Positions 35,941 through 44,440 of a stretch of DNA of 64,000 nucleotides are shown one piece after another. A program made the position numbers and the translations under genes. The DNA is from Siccirubricoccus phaeus. GTDB taxonomy: Bacteria; Pseudomonadota; Alphaproteobacteria; Acetobacterales; Acetobacteraceae. The stretch's first letter is position 1. The number at the start of each line of letters is the position of its first letter. The stretch lies in assembly GCF_008360935.1 (NCBI RefSeq), contig NZ_SRXO01000029.1:19668-83667 (forward strand). Reading direction: 5' to 3'. Under the pieces are notes generated by a model. The model was not told where the DNA came from. It saw nothing but the letters and a program-made list of their open reading frames with translations, and ran no database searches.

Positions 35941-37913
35941 GGCGGCCCCGGCGGCGGCGCGAGCCCGGCCAGGGGCCGCGCCCCGCAGGCCAGAAGGTGG
36001 GCCGCGATGGCGTCCATCTCCGCCGCCGGCCGCGTTCCGTCATGGAACGGGTCGCCGGCGGGGGAACCGGGCGGCACCCAGATGACCGTCTCGTACCGCG
36101 CCCGGGTCAGCAGCACCCGGTAGGTATTGCGGATGAAGCGGCGCTCCGTGGCGTCCCGCACCACCTGCCAGGTCCGGCCGGCGAAGCGCCGTGCCAGCCA
36201 CCCGCCGGGGCCGCGGATCAGGTCGCCGCCCCAGGCGAGGCCGACCAGATCCAGCTCCAGCCCCTGGCAGTCATATTCGGTGGCGAAGGTTTCCAGTGCC
36301 TCGCTGCCGCGGATATCCGGCCAGGGGTTGAGGAACCAGGCGGCGACCTCCGGTGCCTGCACGCCGAGCCCCTCCGCCCGCAGCCGCCTGGCCCCGGCGG
36401 AGGCGACCAGCCCCGCCCGGCGCAGCCCGCGCGCCAGGCGGCGCAGCCCGCTGCGCAGCGCGGCAAGGTCGCGCGTCAGGTAGAAGCCCGCCCCGGAAGC
36501 CGCCGCCTGCCGCGCCGCGGCGGTGTCATCCGCCAGCACGGCCTCCACCCAGGCGGCGCTGGCGGCGTCCCGCACCTGGCGCAGCGGCACGGTCAGGTCC
36601 AGCTCGGGGTCGAGGCGGAGCCAAGGCCCGGCGGCCAGGCGCTGCGCCGGCTCGGCCTCCGCCAGCACGCGCGGCGCGGCGAGGGCGCGCCAGCGCGGAT
36701 CGGCGGCGATCACCGCGCCCCATTCGGCCAGGCCGGCCTCGCCGGTATTGATCTCCTGCCCCTGGCCGATCAGCGCCACGATCACCGCCCAATCGGCATG
36801 GCGGCCCATGATCTCCAGCGCATGCGCCGGCTCGCTGGCGGTGAGGCGGCTGGCGCGGCGTTGCGTGTCGCGGGTGGCCTGCCGCGCATCCCAGGCGCGC
36901 TGCGCCTCGTCGAAGACGATGACCTGCTCGGGCGGGGCGTGAAGCTTCACCGTCACATGCTCGTCCAGGAAGCGGTGGACGTTCTGCAGCACCCTGGCCG
37001 CCTTCGCCCGGGCCTGGGCGAGCGGCTTGCCGCCGGCCGGCGCGGCGTCGCGCGCCAGCGCCTCCCGCAGCACCGCCACCAGCGGGACGTTGCCGGTGAG
37101 GAAGGCGGCGCCATGCGCACGCAGCGCGCCGAACACGATGTTGAGGCCGCACAGCGTCTTGCCGGCGCCGGGGATGCCGGTGACGAAGACGACCAGATGC
37201 TGCCCTTCCCGCCGCGCGCCCGCGATGGCGGCGGCGATCGCCGCGGTGGTGCGCGTCAGGTTCGGCGCATCGGCGCGGGCGGTGGCGAGGTCGGCGACGG
37301 AGTGGCGCCGGTAGAGCAGCGTCGCGGCTTCCAGCACATGCGGCACCGGGCGGTAGGGCGCCGCCTCCCAGGCCAGTGGGTCGAGCGGCGCGGCGGGCGG
37401 GCCGATCGCCGCCTGCACGGCGGCGATCAGGGCGCCGAGGCTGCGGCCATTCGCCGCCAGCACCGGCGCCACGCCATGCCAGAGCAGGGGCGGGGCGAAG
37501 ACCGGCGCCGATGCCGCGGTGGCCAGCAGCACCGGCACCACCGGGTGGCGGCGGCTGCCGGCGTGGAAATCATGCAGGTCGAGGGCGTAATCCTCCGCCT
37601 GGCGCAAATCGCCGGCGTCGAAGCGGGTGGCGTGGTGCTTCACCTCGATGACCAGGATGGCGCGGTCGGTCAGCAGCACCAGGTCGGCGCGCTTCTCCAG
37701 CCGCAGCAGGTCGTATTCGAAGAGCAGGCGCCAATCGGCAGGGGAGTCGGCCAGGGCCTCGGCGAGGATCAGCGCCGTGCCCTCCCAGGCATGGCGCTGG
37801 CTGAGCTCCAGCATGGGGAAGCGGCTGGCCTGGGCATAGGCGAGGCGGGCGGCGACCTCCGGCGGGGACAGGGCGCGGAATTCCGCGAGCGACAGGGACA
37901 GCCAGGCCCTCAT
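35844..37913 (-). CDS. Predicted nuclease-helicase (DUF2075, Schlafen-like P-loop ATPase)
   Basis: 689 residues. Near the N-terminus is a PD-(D/E)xK-like nuclease signature: D77, then E90 and K92 in RADLVLLTDRAILVIEVK. The DUF2075 helicase core follows, with Walker A in VTGIPGAGKTLCGL (K252), Walker B in VIVFDEAQRAWD, and C-terminal helicase features such as EYDCQGLELDLVGLAWG and YRVLLTRARYETVIWV. Such proteins are often found in defence contexts; a DNA- or RNA-targeting defence role is an inference. The last 25 or so residues (ending GDWTGPRTPV) are encoded by a dispersed repeat. The start at 37913 overlaps the stop of the DMT transporter gene (ATGA). Confidence 0.85.
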   Translation of the reverse strand: MRAWLSLSLAEFRALSPPEVAARLAYAQASRFPMLELSQRHAWEGTALILAEALADSPADWRLLFEYDLLRLEKRADLVLLTDRAILVIEVKHHATRFDAGDLRQAEDYALDLHDFHAGSRRHPVVPVLLATAASAPVFAPPLLWHGVAPVLAANGRSLGALIAAVQAAIGPPAAPLDPLAWEAAPYRPVPHVLEAATLLYRRHSVADLATARADAPNLTRTTAAIAAAIAGARREGQHLVVFVTGIPGAGKTLCGLNIVFGALRAHGAAFLTGNVPLVAVLREALARDAAPAGGKPLAQARAKAARVLQNVHRFLDEHVTVKLHAPPEQVIVFDEAQRAWDARQATRDTQRRASRLTASEPAHALEIMGRHADWAVIVALIGQGQEINTGEAGLAEWGAVIAADPRWRALAAPRVLAEAEPAQRLAAGPWLRLDPELDLTVPLRQVRDAASAAWVEAVLADDTAAARQAAASGAGFYLTRDLAALRSGLRRLARGLRRAGLVASAGARRLRAEGLGVQAPEVAAWFLNPWPDIRGSEALETFATEYDCQGLELDLVGLAWGGDLIRGPGGWLARRFAGRTWQVVRDATERRFIRNTYRVLLTRARYETVIWVPPGSPAGDPFHDGTRPAAEMDAIAAHLLACGARPLAGLAPPPGPPDLLGGFTPEPPAEGAALCTPAGDWTGPRTPV

Positions 37914-38794
37914 CCCCGCCCCCGGCCCCGCCAGGTGGCCAGCAGCAGGCTCGCCCCCATCAGCCCGAAGCCCAGGGCGTGGAAGGGCGTCGCCGCCTCC
38001 CCCAGCGCCAGCACCGCCGTCGCCGCCGCGGCGGCGGGCAGGAACATGGTGAACATCCCCGCCACCCCCGCCGGCACGCGGCGCAGCCCGGCATACCAGA
38101 GCAGCAGGCAGAGCACGCTGGCCGTCAGGCTGTGGAACACCAGCAGCCCGGCCAGGCGCGGCTCGCCCAGGGCGGCGACGGCGCCGATGCCCGGCAGGGC
38201 GAAGGGCAGCAGCACCAGGGCGCTCAGCGCCTGCATCCAGAAGCTGGCGGTCACGACGGGCAGGGCGGTGCCCAGCCGCTTGGCCAGCAGCACATAGGCG
38301 GCCTCCCCCAGCACCCCGCCGAAGACCAGCAGATTCCCCAGCGCATGGCCGCCCCCCGTGCCGCCGGGGCCGCCCAGCCGCGCCAGGGTCATCAGCGCCA
38401 TGCCGCCGGCGGCCAGCGCCACCGCCGCCCATTGCCGCGGACGCAGCCTCTCCCGCAGCCAGAGCGCGCTGCCCAGCGCCACCACCGCCGGCAGGGTGGC
38501 GAGCACCAGCCCGCCCTCCAGCGCCGAGGTCAGGCGCAGCCCGGCCAGCACTCCGGCATTGTAGAGCGCGGTGCCGAACACCGCCTGCAGCGCCAGATTG
38601 GCCAGCGCCCCGCGCCCCGGCCGCACCCGCCCCTCCCAGGCCCGGGCCAGCGGCCACAGCACGGCGCAGGCCAGCAGGCAGCGCAGGCAGGCGATCAGCG
38701 GGATGGGCAGCGCCTCCGCCAGCAGCTTGGCCACGCCGACATTGGCGCCGACCAGGGCCATGGCCGTGGCGAGATAGGCATAGGCGAGGCTCAG
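37910..38794 (-). CDS. EamA/DMT family transporter
   Basis: 294 residues with ten predicted helices in two EamA repeats (GGLVLATLPAVVALGSAL and LVFHSLTASVLCLLLWYAGL). Drug/metabolite transporters of this kind export amino acids or small metabolites. No ATG fits well: the best ribosome-binding site (GGAGG) lies 8 bases before a CTG at 38794 that starts LSLAYAYLATAM. An ATG at 38866 would add an unusual basic leader, and the one at about 38743 cuts into the first helix. The stop overlaps the helicase start, suggesting translational coupling. Confidence 0.83.
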   Translation of the reverse strand: MSLAYAYLATAMALVGANVGVAKLLAEALPIPLIACLRCLLACAVLWPLARAWEGRVRPGRGALANLALQAVFGTALYNAGVLAGLRLTSALEGGLVLATLPAVVALGSALWLRERLRPRQWAAVALAAGGMALMTLARLGGPGGTGGGHALGNLLVFGGVLGEAAYVLLAKRLGTALPVVTASFWMQALSALVLLPFALPGIGAVAALGEPRLAGLLVFHSLTASVLCLLLWYAGLRRVPAGVAGMFTMFLPAAAAATAVLALGEAATPFHALGFGLMGASLLLATWRGRGRG

Positions 38795-38907
38795 GCGGCA
38801 TCCTCCTCGCCGCCGGCATAGCAGAAAGCTTGCGTCCTGCCGCCGGGCACCGCATTTCTTTCGCAAAACACGCCAGTCGCCAGCGCCCCTGCCGGAAGGG
38901 ATAGCCC

Positions 38908-40488
38908 ATGCTGCGACGCCAATTCCTCACCGCCTCAGCCGCCGCCGCCTCCGCGCTGGCGGCCCCCGCCTTCGCCCAGCCCGCCGAGGCGAGGGTGCTG
39001 AAATTCGTCCCGCAGGCGGATCTGACCGTGCTCGACCCGGTCTTCACCACCGCCTATGTCACCCGCAACCACTCGCTGCTGATCTACGACCAGCTCTTCG
39101 GCGTGGACGCCAATCTCCGGCCGCAGCCGCAGATGGTGGAAGCCTATGAGGAGGAGGGCCTCACCTGGCGCTTCCGGCTGCGCGAGGGGCTGAAATTCCA
39201 CGATGGCGAGCCGGTCCGTGGCCGCGACTGCATCGCCTCCATCCGGCGCTGGGCGCAGCGCGATACGCTGGGGCAGGTGCTGCTCTCCCGCACCGCGGAG
39301 ATGTCGGCGCCCGACGACCGCAGCTTCGTCATCCGGCTGAACCAGCGCTTCGGCCCGATGCTGGAGACGCTGTCCAAGATCGGCCCTTCCGCGCTGTTCA
39401 TCATGCCGGAGCGGATTGCTTCGACGGATGCGAACACCATGCTGCGCGAGACCATCGGCAGCGGCCCCTTCCGCTTCAAGGCGGATGAGCGGGTGGTCGG
39501 CGCCCGCGTGGTCTATGAGCGCAACCCGGACTACGTGCCGCGGCCGGGCGGCGAGACGAGCTGGGCGGCGGGGCCGAAGCAGGTGTTCTTCGACCGCGTG
39601 GAATGGACGGTGATGCCCGATCCCGGCACCTCCGCCGCGGCGATCCGCAATGGCGAGGTGGATTGGTGGGAGAACCCGCCGAACGATCTCGGCCCGGCGC
39701 TGCGGCGCTCCCGCGACGTGCTGCTGAAGCGGGCCTCGCCGCTCGGCACCATCGGCACCGGCGTGTTCAACCATCTGCACCCGCCCTTCGACAAGGCAGC
39801 GGTGCGGCGGGTGGTGCTGAAGGCGATGAGCCAGGCGGATTTCATGACCGCGGCGGCGGGCACCGACCCCTCGCTGTGGCGCGCGGATATGGGCGTGTTC
39901 ACGCCCGGCACGCCGCTGGCCAACACCGCCGATATCGCGACCATCACCGGGCCGCGCGACCTGGAGGCGCTGAAGCGCGAGCTGGTGACGGCCGGCTACA
40001 AGGGCGAGACGGTGGTGCTGATGGCGCCCACCGACCAGCCGGCGCTGGTGGCGATCGGCGAGGTGGGGCATGACCTGCTGAAGAAGCTGGGCATGAATGT
40101 GGACTACCGCGTCTCCGACTGGGGCACGCTGGTGCAGCGCCGGGCGAGCCGGGAGCCGCCGGAGAAGGGCGGCTGGAACATGTTCCACACCACCTGGAAC
40201 GGGCTGGACGGGCTGAACCCCGGCAGCATGCAATTCCTCCGCGCCAATGGCGAGCGCGCCTGGTTCGGCTGGCCGAACATCCCGGCGCTGGAGGAGAAAA
40301 GGCTGAGCTGGTTCGACGCGCCCTCCATCGAGGCGCAGAAGAGTATCGCCGAGGAGATCCAGCGCCTGGTGTTCCAGGAGGTGCCCTATTTGCCGACCGG
40401 GCAGTATTTCGGCTCCACCGCCTATCGCCGCACGATCACCGAGCCGATTTCCGAAGTCTATGCCTTCTGGGGGGTGAAGCGGGCCTGA
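38908..40488 (+). CDS. ABC transporter substrate-binding protein (SBP_bac_5)
   Basis: 526-residue periplasmic solute-binding protein. The signal sequence MLRRQFLTASAAAASALAAP (R-R) is followed by VLKFVPQADLTVLDPVFTTA, RLREGLKFHDGEPVRGRDC (the SBP_bac_5 signature) and, at the C-terminus, TGQYFGSTAYRRTITEPISE. Probably a peptide or oligosaccharide receptor. No permease or ATPase is adjacent. The start follows GGAAGGGA. The stop codon directly abuts a diverged family A element. Confidence 0.93.
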   Translation: MLRRQFLTASAAAASALAAPAFAQPAEARVLKFVPQADLTVLDPVFTTAYVTRNHSLLIYDQLFGVDANLRPQPQMVEAYEEEGLTWRFRLREGLKFHDGEPVRGRDCIASIRRWAQRDTLGQVLLSRTAEMSAPDDRSFVIRLNQRFGPMLETLSKIGPSALFIMPERIASTDANTMLRETIGSGPFRFKADERVVGARVVYERNPDYVPRPGGETSWAAGPKQVFFDRVEWTVMPDPGTSAAAIRNGEVDWWENPPNDLGPALRRSRDVLLKRASPLGTIGTGVFNHLHPPFDKAAVRRVVLKAMSQADFMTAAAGTDPSLWRADMGVFTPGTPLANTADIATITGPRDLEALKRELVTAGYKGETVVLMAPTDQPALVAIGEVGHDLLKKLGMNVDYRVSDWGTLVQRRASREPPEKGGWNMFHTTWNGLDGLNPGSMQFLRANGERAWFGWPNIPALEEKRLSWFDAPSIEAQKSIAEEIQRLVFQEVPYLPTGQYFGSTAYRRTITEPISEVYAFWGVKRA

Positions 40489-40589
40489 AGCGGGATCGGT
40501 TGAGCTTCGCTCACCTGTCCCGCCCTGACTCCTTGTTGGGCCGCGAGATCGCGGTTCGGTCGATTGGACCTGAGCCGATCACGCTCCAG
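40485..40589 (+). repeat. Palindromic element family A, copy 3 (diverged)
   Basis: Opens AAGCGGGATCGGTTGAGC and closes GAGCCGATCACGCTCCAG. It differs from the other copies through most of its centre and is the oldest-looking copy. It begins inside the SBP gene's stop region. The remaining bases to 40716 show no gene. Confidence 0.8.
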
Positions 40590-40716
40590 GGGCGGCAGGC
40601 CGGGCGGTGCGCCGGAGGAAGCTGGGCGGCAATGGCGTGCGGCAGGGCCGCGTGCCGGGGCCGGCCGCGGCGGCGCTGCATGCCCGGCGCCGGAGGGCCG
40701 GCGAGGCGAAGCGCTC

Positions 40717-41307
40717 TCAGAAGGCCGCGTAGCTGCCGACCAGGTCGAGCCCGGCCGCTGCCGGGCCGAAGGCGGCAATATCGACCGTCTCGGACAGCGG
40801 CGCCGCGGCTTCGATGACGCCGAGCAGGTCGCACCGGCCATCGCCCGCCGGCTGCACCAGGGCGCGGAGCTGGCGGGTTTCCGGCCGGGTTTCATAGGCG
40901 GTGCGCAGCCCGGCGGTGGCGGCCGTTGCCTGCGCCTCCGTCAGGCCGCGGAAGCGCAGCACCAGCAGGCGGGCGGCGGGGCCGGTGACGGCATCGCCGG
41001 GCCAGGCCTGCTCCCCGGCAAAGCGCTGCACCCGCGCGCGGGCGGTGACGCGCTTCGTCCAGGGGCTGGAATTGCCATGCGCCACGCGGAGATAGGCGGG
41101 CGAGTCCATCACCGAGGCGCTCTCCAGATCGTACAGCGCGAGGTAGCGCGGCGTGCCGCCGCCGGCATGCATGTAGCGGAGCCCGGTGAGGAAGCCCGGC
41201 ACGGCCAGGCGTTCCGGGATGTGCTCGGTATCGTACCAGGCGTTGAACTCCTCCTCGAAGGCCGGCGGCGGGTGCATGAAGACGAGGAGGAAGCCTTTCC
41301 TGGCCAT
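40717..41307 (-). CDS. EthD/dimeric alpha-beta barrel-like hypothetical protein
   Basis: 196 residues, apparently two related halves. The N-terminal half contains MHPPPAFEEEFNAWYDTEHI then PERLAVPGFLTGLRYMHAG, the motif of EthD-like and DUF4286-type ferredoxin-fold proteins that act on small aromatic or hydrophobic substrates. The second half (LLVLRFRGLTEAQATAATAG) looks like another copy of the same fold. The catalytic role is unknown. The start at 41307 (MARKGFLLVFMH) fits the family. No clear operon partner. Confidence 0.75.
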   Translation of the reverse strand: MARKGFLLVFMHPPPAFEEEFNAWYDTEHIPERLAVPGFLTGLRYMHAGGGTPRYLALYDLESASVMDSPAYLRVAHGNSSPWTKRVTARARVQRFAGEQAWPGDAVTGPAARLLVLRFRGLTEAQATAATAGLRTAYETRPETRQLRALVQPAGDGRCDLLGVIEAAAPLSETVDIAAFGPAAAGLDLVGSYAAF

Positions 41308-41399
41308 GGCGACGTTCCCTGTTTCCCCTGGGCCGAGCCTATACCGGGCCGGCCGGCACCGGCAGGTCCAACCCGCGAGGCCTCGACCCATGGTTTCCA

Positions 41400-41415
41400 A
41401 AGGCCTTTCGGCCTT
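41400..41415. terminator. GGCC-TTTC-GGCC hairpin
   Basis: AAGGCCTTTCGGCCTT stem-loop preceding the Gfo-type gene. The same hairpin core recurs at 55836 and 59011. It may stop leftward or rightward transcription. Confidence 0.5.
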
Positions 41416-41521
41416 GGCGGGGAGGGTTGCGGGAGGGGCAGAGCCCCTCCCGCGCAGCGTCGGGCCTTTGCACGTGGCGCTGCCGTGGATATGCACCTCC
41501 GGTGCTTCGTGAGGTTCCCAC

Positions 41522-42484
41522 ATGCCGCCACCCATCGCCCTCGGCCTCGTCGGTTTCGGCATCATGGGCGAGCGCCTGCTGCGGGCGGCCCTGGCCCATG
41601 CGGCGGAGAGCGTGACGCCGGTCGCGGTCTTCGACCCCTCGCCGGAGGCGGCGGCGCGGCTGGCGGCGATCGCGCCGGGCGTGCGGGCGCTGGGCTCGGC
41701 CGAGGCGGTGATCGGGGCCTGCGACTGCCTCTATGTGGCGACGCCGCCGGGGCTGCACATCCCGCTGGCGCAGGCGGCGCTGGCCGCCGGGCGGGCGGTA
41801 TTCCTGGAAAAGCCGCTGGCGACCGATCTGGCCGAGGCGCGGGGCTTCGTCGCCGCGGCGGAGGCTTCGGGCGCGCGGGCGGCGGTGAATTTCCCCATGG
41901 CCTCCTCGCCCTCGGTGGCGCTGCTGGCGGCATGGCAGAAGGCGCTGGTGCCGGAAGCGCTGGAGATCGAGGTGGCGTTCGCCACCTGGCCGCGCGGCTG
42001 GCAGCAGGGCGCCGCGGGCTGGCTGGCGCGCCGCGCCGAAGGCGGGTTCACGCGCGAGGTGGTCTCCCACTTCCTGTTCCTGACCCGACGGCGGCTGGGC
42101 ACGCTGGCGCTGCAGGAGGCGCAGGTGACCTACCCTGCCGGCGACGGCGCGGAGACGGCGCTGCGGGCGCGGCTCAGGGCGGGCGGCGTGCCGGTAACGC
42201 TGACGGGCGGCGTCGGCACCACGACGAAGGATGACCACAATAGCTGGACGCTGAACGGCGCCATCCGGCTGCGGGACTGGTCCTTCGCGGAAAGGCTGGG
42301 CGCGGACGGCGCCTGGGCCGCGCCGCCGGATGCGATGCCGAACGAGAAGATGCGGCCGCTGGTGCTGCAGCAACAACTGGCGGGCGTCGCGGCGATGACG
42401 CGGGGCGAGGCGCATCATCTGGCGACGCTGCGCGAGGCGCTGGAGGTGCAGGAGATCGTGGAGGCCATGCTTGCGACCGCTTGA
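41522..42484 (+). CDS. Gfo/Idh/MocA family oxidoreductase
   Basis: 320 residues. N-terminal Rossmann motif LGLVGFGIMGERLLRAAL, then the family's conserved DCLYVATPPGLHIPLAQAAL and catalytic Lys in VFLEKPLATDL. The C-terminal half is less conserved. It probably oxidises a sugar, inositol or similar alcohol with NAD(P). The last codons overlap the start of the thioesterase gene by 14 bases, so the two are translationally linked. Confidence 0.9.
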   Translation: MPPPIALGLVGFGIMGERLLRAALAHAAESVTPVAVFDPSPEAAARLAAIAPGVRALGSAEAVIGACDCLYVATPPGLHIPLAQAALAAGRAVFLEKPLATDLAEARGFVAAAEASGARAAVNFPMASSPSVALLAAWQKALVPEALEIEVAFATWPRGWQQGAAGWLARRAEGGFTREVVSHFLFLTRRRLGTLALQEAQVTYPAGDGAETALRARLRAGGVPVTLTGGVGTTTKDDHNSWTLNGAIRLRDWSFAERLGADGAWAAPPDAMPNEKMRPLVLQQQLAGVAAMTRGEAHHLATLREALEVQEIVEAMLATA

Positions 42485-42905
42485 CGTGCCGGAAGGCTAT
42501 GAACTCGCCCAGCATGGCGGACCCTATGCGCGGGAACTCGGACCGCTCTGGGTGAAGCGGGAGGAGGGGCGCGTCACCCTGGCGATGCGGGTGGAGGAAC
42601 GGCACTGCAATTCGGCGAAGGCGGCGCATGGCGGGTGCATCGCCTCGCTGGCCGATCTCGGGCTGGTGCACACGGCCTCCGCGCTGCGGGCGCAGCAGGG
42701 GCTGCCGAGGCAGTTCCTGGTGACCGTCTCGCTGAACGTGGAGTTCCTGGCGCCGGCACCGGAAGGGAGCTGGCTGGAATTGGTGGGGGAGGCGTCGCGG
42801 ATCGGGCGGACGCTGTGCTTCACCGATGGGGTGATGTGGGCGGATGGGAAGAAGGTGGCGCGGTGCTCGGGGGTGTTTGCGCTGGGGGCGGCCCGGCCTG
42901 GCTGA
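42471..42905 (+). CDS. PaaI/hotdog-fold thioesterase
   Basis: 144 residues. The hotdog active-site region is HCNSAKAAHGGCIASLADL, with the HGG motif of PaaI-type acyl-CoA thioesterases, and the beta-strand QFLVTVSLNVEFLAPAP follows. Substrate unknown. The TTG start at 42471 lies inside the preceding gene; a GTG at 42486 (VPEGYELAQ) is the alternative. It overlaps the oxidoreductase gene and is likely co-expressed. Confidence 0.9.
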   Translation: MRPLDVPEGYELAQHGGPYARELGPLWVKREEGRVTLAMRVEERHCNSAKAAHGGCIASLADLGLVHTASALRAQQGLPRQFLVTVSLNVEFLAPAPEGSWLELVGEASRIGRTLCFTDGVMWADGKKVARCSGVFALGAARPG

Positions 42906-42907
42906 GC

Positions 42908-42994
42908 GGTCGGGCCGCGCGTGGCGGCGGTCAAGGCCGCTGCGCGCCGCCTGCGGCGCAGCCTCGACCGCCGCCACGCGCGGCCCGTGCGCGG
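42908..42994. repeat. Long inverted repeat after the thioesterase gene
   Basis: Arms of about 27 bases (GGGCCGCGCGTGGCGGCGGT against its complement ACCGCCGCCACGCGCGGCCC) around a loop that itself pairs (GCTGCGC...GCGCAGC). It probably acts as a strong terminator. The rest of 42906-43222 becomes less GC-rich and has no gene. Confidence 0.85.
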
Positions 42995-43222
42995 ATTCAG
43001 GCCGGGACGGGGAAACGGCCCAAAAAGGGGAAAGCCGCAGAAAACCTGGGGCCGGCGCGCGCTTGGTTGCCCTTGTATCCCACGCCGTATCCCATCTGGG
43101 AATGTCGTCTGGCATCTCCGGGCATCCTTCTGGGTCAAAGCGGACGCGAACATAGATAGAACATAGAGGCGGAGGAAGGCCCCTGTCCGCAGGCATCCGC
43201 ACCTGCCCGCAGGCTGGGCAAA

Positions 43223-43927
43223 TTGCCCGTCCGCCCCCACCTTCCGCCGGTGCGCACCTCACTGGCCCTTCTGCTGCTGGCAGGGTTTGCGATGCTCTCG
43301 CTGCGGTATCTTCCGCCGGCGTGGGACCCCCGCGCCCCGCTCGACCTGCGATCGGAGCCCAGCCCGGTCCTGGACCTGAAGCTCTGGTGGCTCAGGCAGA
43401 GCCCGAACGCCTGCTTCGCCGCCTTTGAGGCATCCGGCATTGCCATCGTGAGGGTGCCCGACCGACCGTCGGATGCTGGCTGCGAGGTTGAGAACGCCGT
43501 TCTGCTCCCCGCTGGCTCGGCAGTCACGCCGCGGCAACCGGTAGCCACGTGCCGCCTGGCTGCGGCTTGGATGCTGTTCGAGCGAAATACGTTGCAGCCG
43601 GCGGCCCGCATGCACCTGGGGACGGAGGTATCGGCCGTCCGCCACCTGGGGACCTACAACTGCCGGAACATCAACCACGCCCTGTCAGGCCGGCGAAGCC
43701 AGCATGCCAACGCCAACGCGATCGATGTCGCCGCATTCGTCCTCCGGGGCGGTCGGGAGATCAGCCTGTCGCGGGATTGGAGCCGCGCCGGCCCGGAGGC
43801 GGCCTTCCTTCATGCCGTGCGCGATGGAGCATGTCGCTGGTTCAGAGGCGTCCTCAGCCCGGACTACAACCCGGCACACCAGAGCCACTTCCACTTCGAC
43901 ATGGGGCCATGGCGGAGTTGCAGGTGA
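43223..43927 (+). CDS. Extensin-like family protein
   Basis: 234 residues. A hydrophobic N-terminal segment (SLALLLLAGFAML) acts as signal or anchor. The extensin-like C-terminal domain is recognisable by CRLAAAWMLFERNTLQPAA, LGTYNCRNI, the S-x-H motif in RSQHANANAIDVAAF and SPDYNPAHQSHFHFDMG, where His and Asp residues probably bind metal as in related peptidases. The start is TTG 43223 or GTG 43250 (VRTSLALLLLAG). First gene of a region with less biased codon use than the window average. A family F palindrome begins one base after its stop. Confidence 0.88.
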   Translation: MPVRPHLPPVRTSLALLLLAGFAMLSLRYLPPAWDPRAPLDLRSEPSPVLDLKLWWLRQSPNACFAAFEASGIAIVRVPDRPSDAGCEVENAVLLPAGSAVTPRQPVATCRLAAAWMLFERNTLQPAARMHLGTEVSAVRHLGTYNCRNINHALSGRRSQHANANAIDVAAFVLRGGREISLSRDWSRAGPEAAFLHAVRDGACRWFRGVLSPDYNPAHQSHFHFDMGPWRSCR

Positions 43928-43928
43928 C

Positions 43929-43974
43929 GCTAGAGCGGTTTCACGCTGACTGTGCAGCCCGAAACCGCTCTAGC
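43929..43974. repeat. Palindromic element family F
   Basis: Perfect 13-base terminal repeats GCTAGAGCGGTTT and AAACCGCTCTAGC around a short centre. It lies immediately downstream of the extensin-like gene. Confidence 0.87.
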
Positions 43975-43984
43975 TTATGGGTTG

Positions 43985-44036
43985 TAGAGCAGATTCACGC
44001 CTCCGGGCGATGCCACCCTCCGGCGATCTGCTCTAG
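43985..44036. repeat. Palindromic element family B, copy 3
   Basis: TAGAGCAGATTC ... GATCTGCTCTAG with core CACGCCTCCGGGCGATGCCA. It lies 10 bases after the family F element, making a tandem of two different palindromes. Confidence 0.9.
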
Positions 44037-44086
44037 CGCAACCGGTCAGGTGTTGCCATCCGGAGCCGCATGGGCACCATTGCGCC

Positions 44087-44353
44087 ATGACACCGACGCC
44101 CTTCGACGCCACCCTGGACGTCTCCCCCAGCCGGATTGCCGGGGCCGGCCTGACGGGCCGGGAGGACGAGGTAAGGGAGGCCGTCCGGGCAACGGTGGAA
44201 GCCATGCCGGGCGCCTTCTGGATCAGCGTGGAGGCTGGCGCCACGATCCCCAGCAGAATTCCATGGCGCACACTCTACCGGCGGGGGAGAGGCGGGGCGC
44301 AGACCGGCCCGGAAGGCGCGCCTGCCCGGGGTCGGCTCGCCGCTCCCAATTAG
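44087..44353 (+). CDS. Hypothetical small protein
   Basis: An 88-codon frame starting MTPTPFDATLDVSPSRIAGA and including REDEVREAVRATVEAMPGAF. The first 55 or so residues look like a plausible small protein; the tail is Arg/Gly-rich and less convincing. No family is recognised. It may be a relic. The flanking bases hold no other gene. Confidence 0.3.
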   Translation: MTPTPFDATLDVSPSRIAGAGLTGREDEVREAVRATVEAMPGAFWISVEAGATIPSRIPWRTLYRRGRGGAQTGPEGAPARGRLAAPN

Positions 44354-44440
44354 CCGCATCTGCATCGGCCGTGAAAGTTTCAAGCAAAGATTGCCGGGGC
44401 GCCGCGGCACCAGCCCGAATTCAGGGCGTTGGCCGGACAG

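Noticed and set aside
42844..43155. Possible small gene after the thioesterase
   Set aside because: It lies mostly inside a long inverted repeat and is open on both strands because of GC content.
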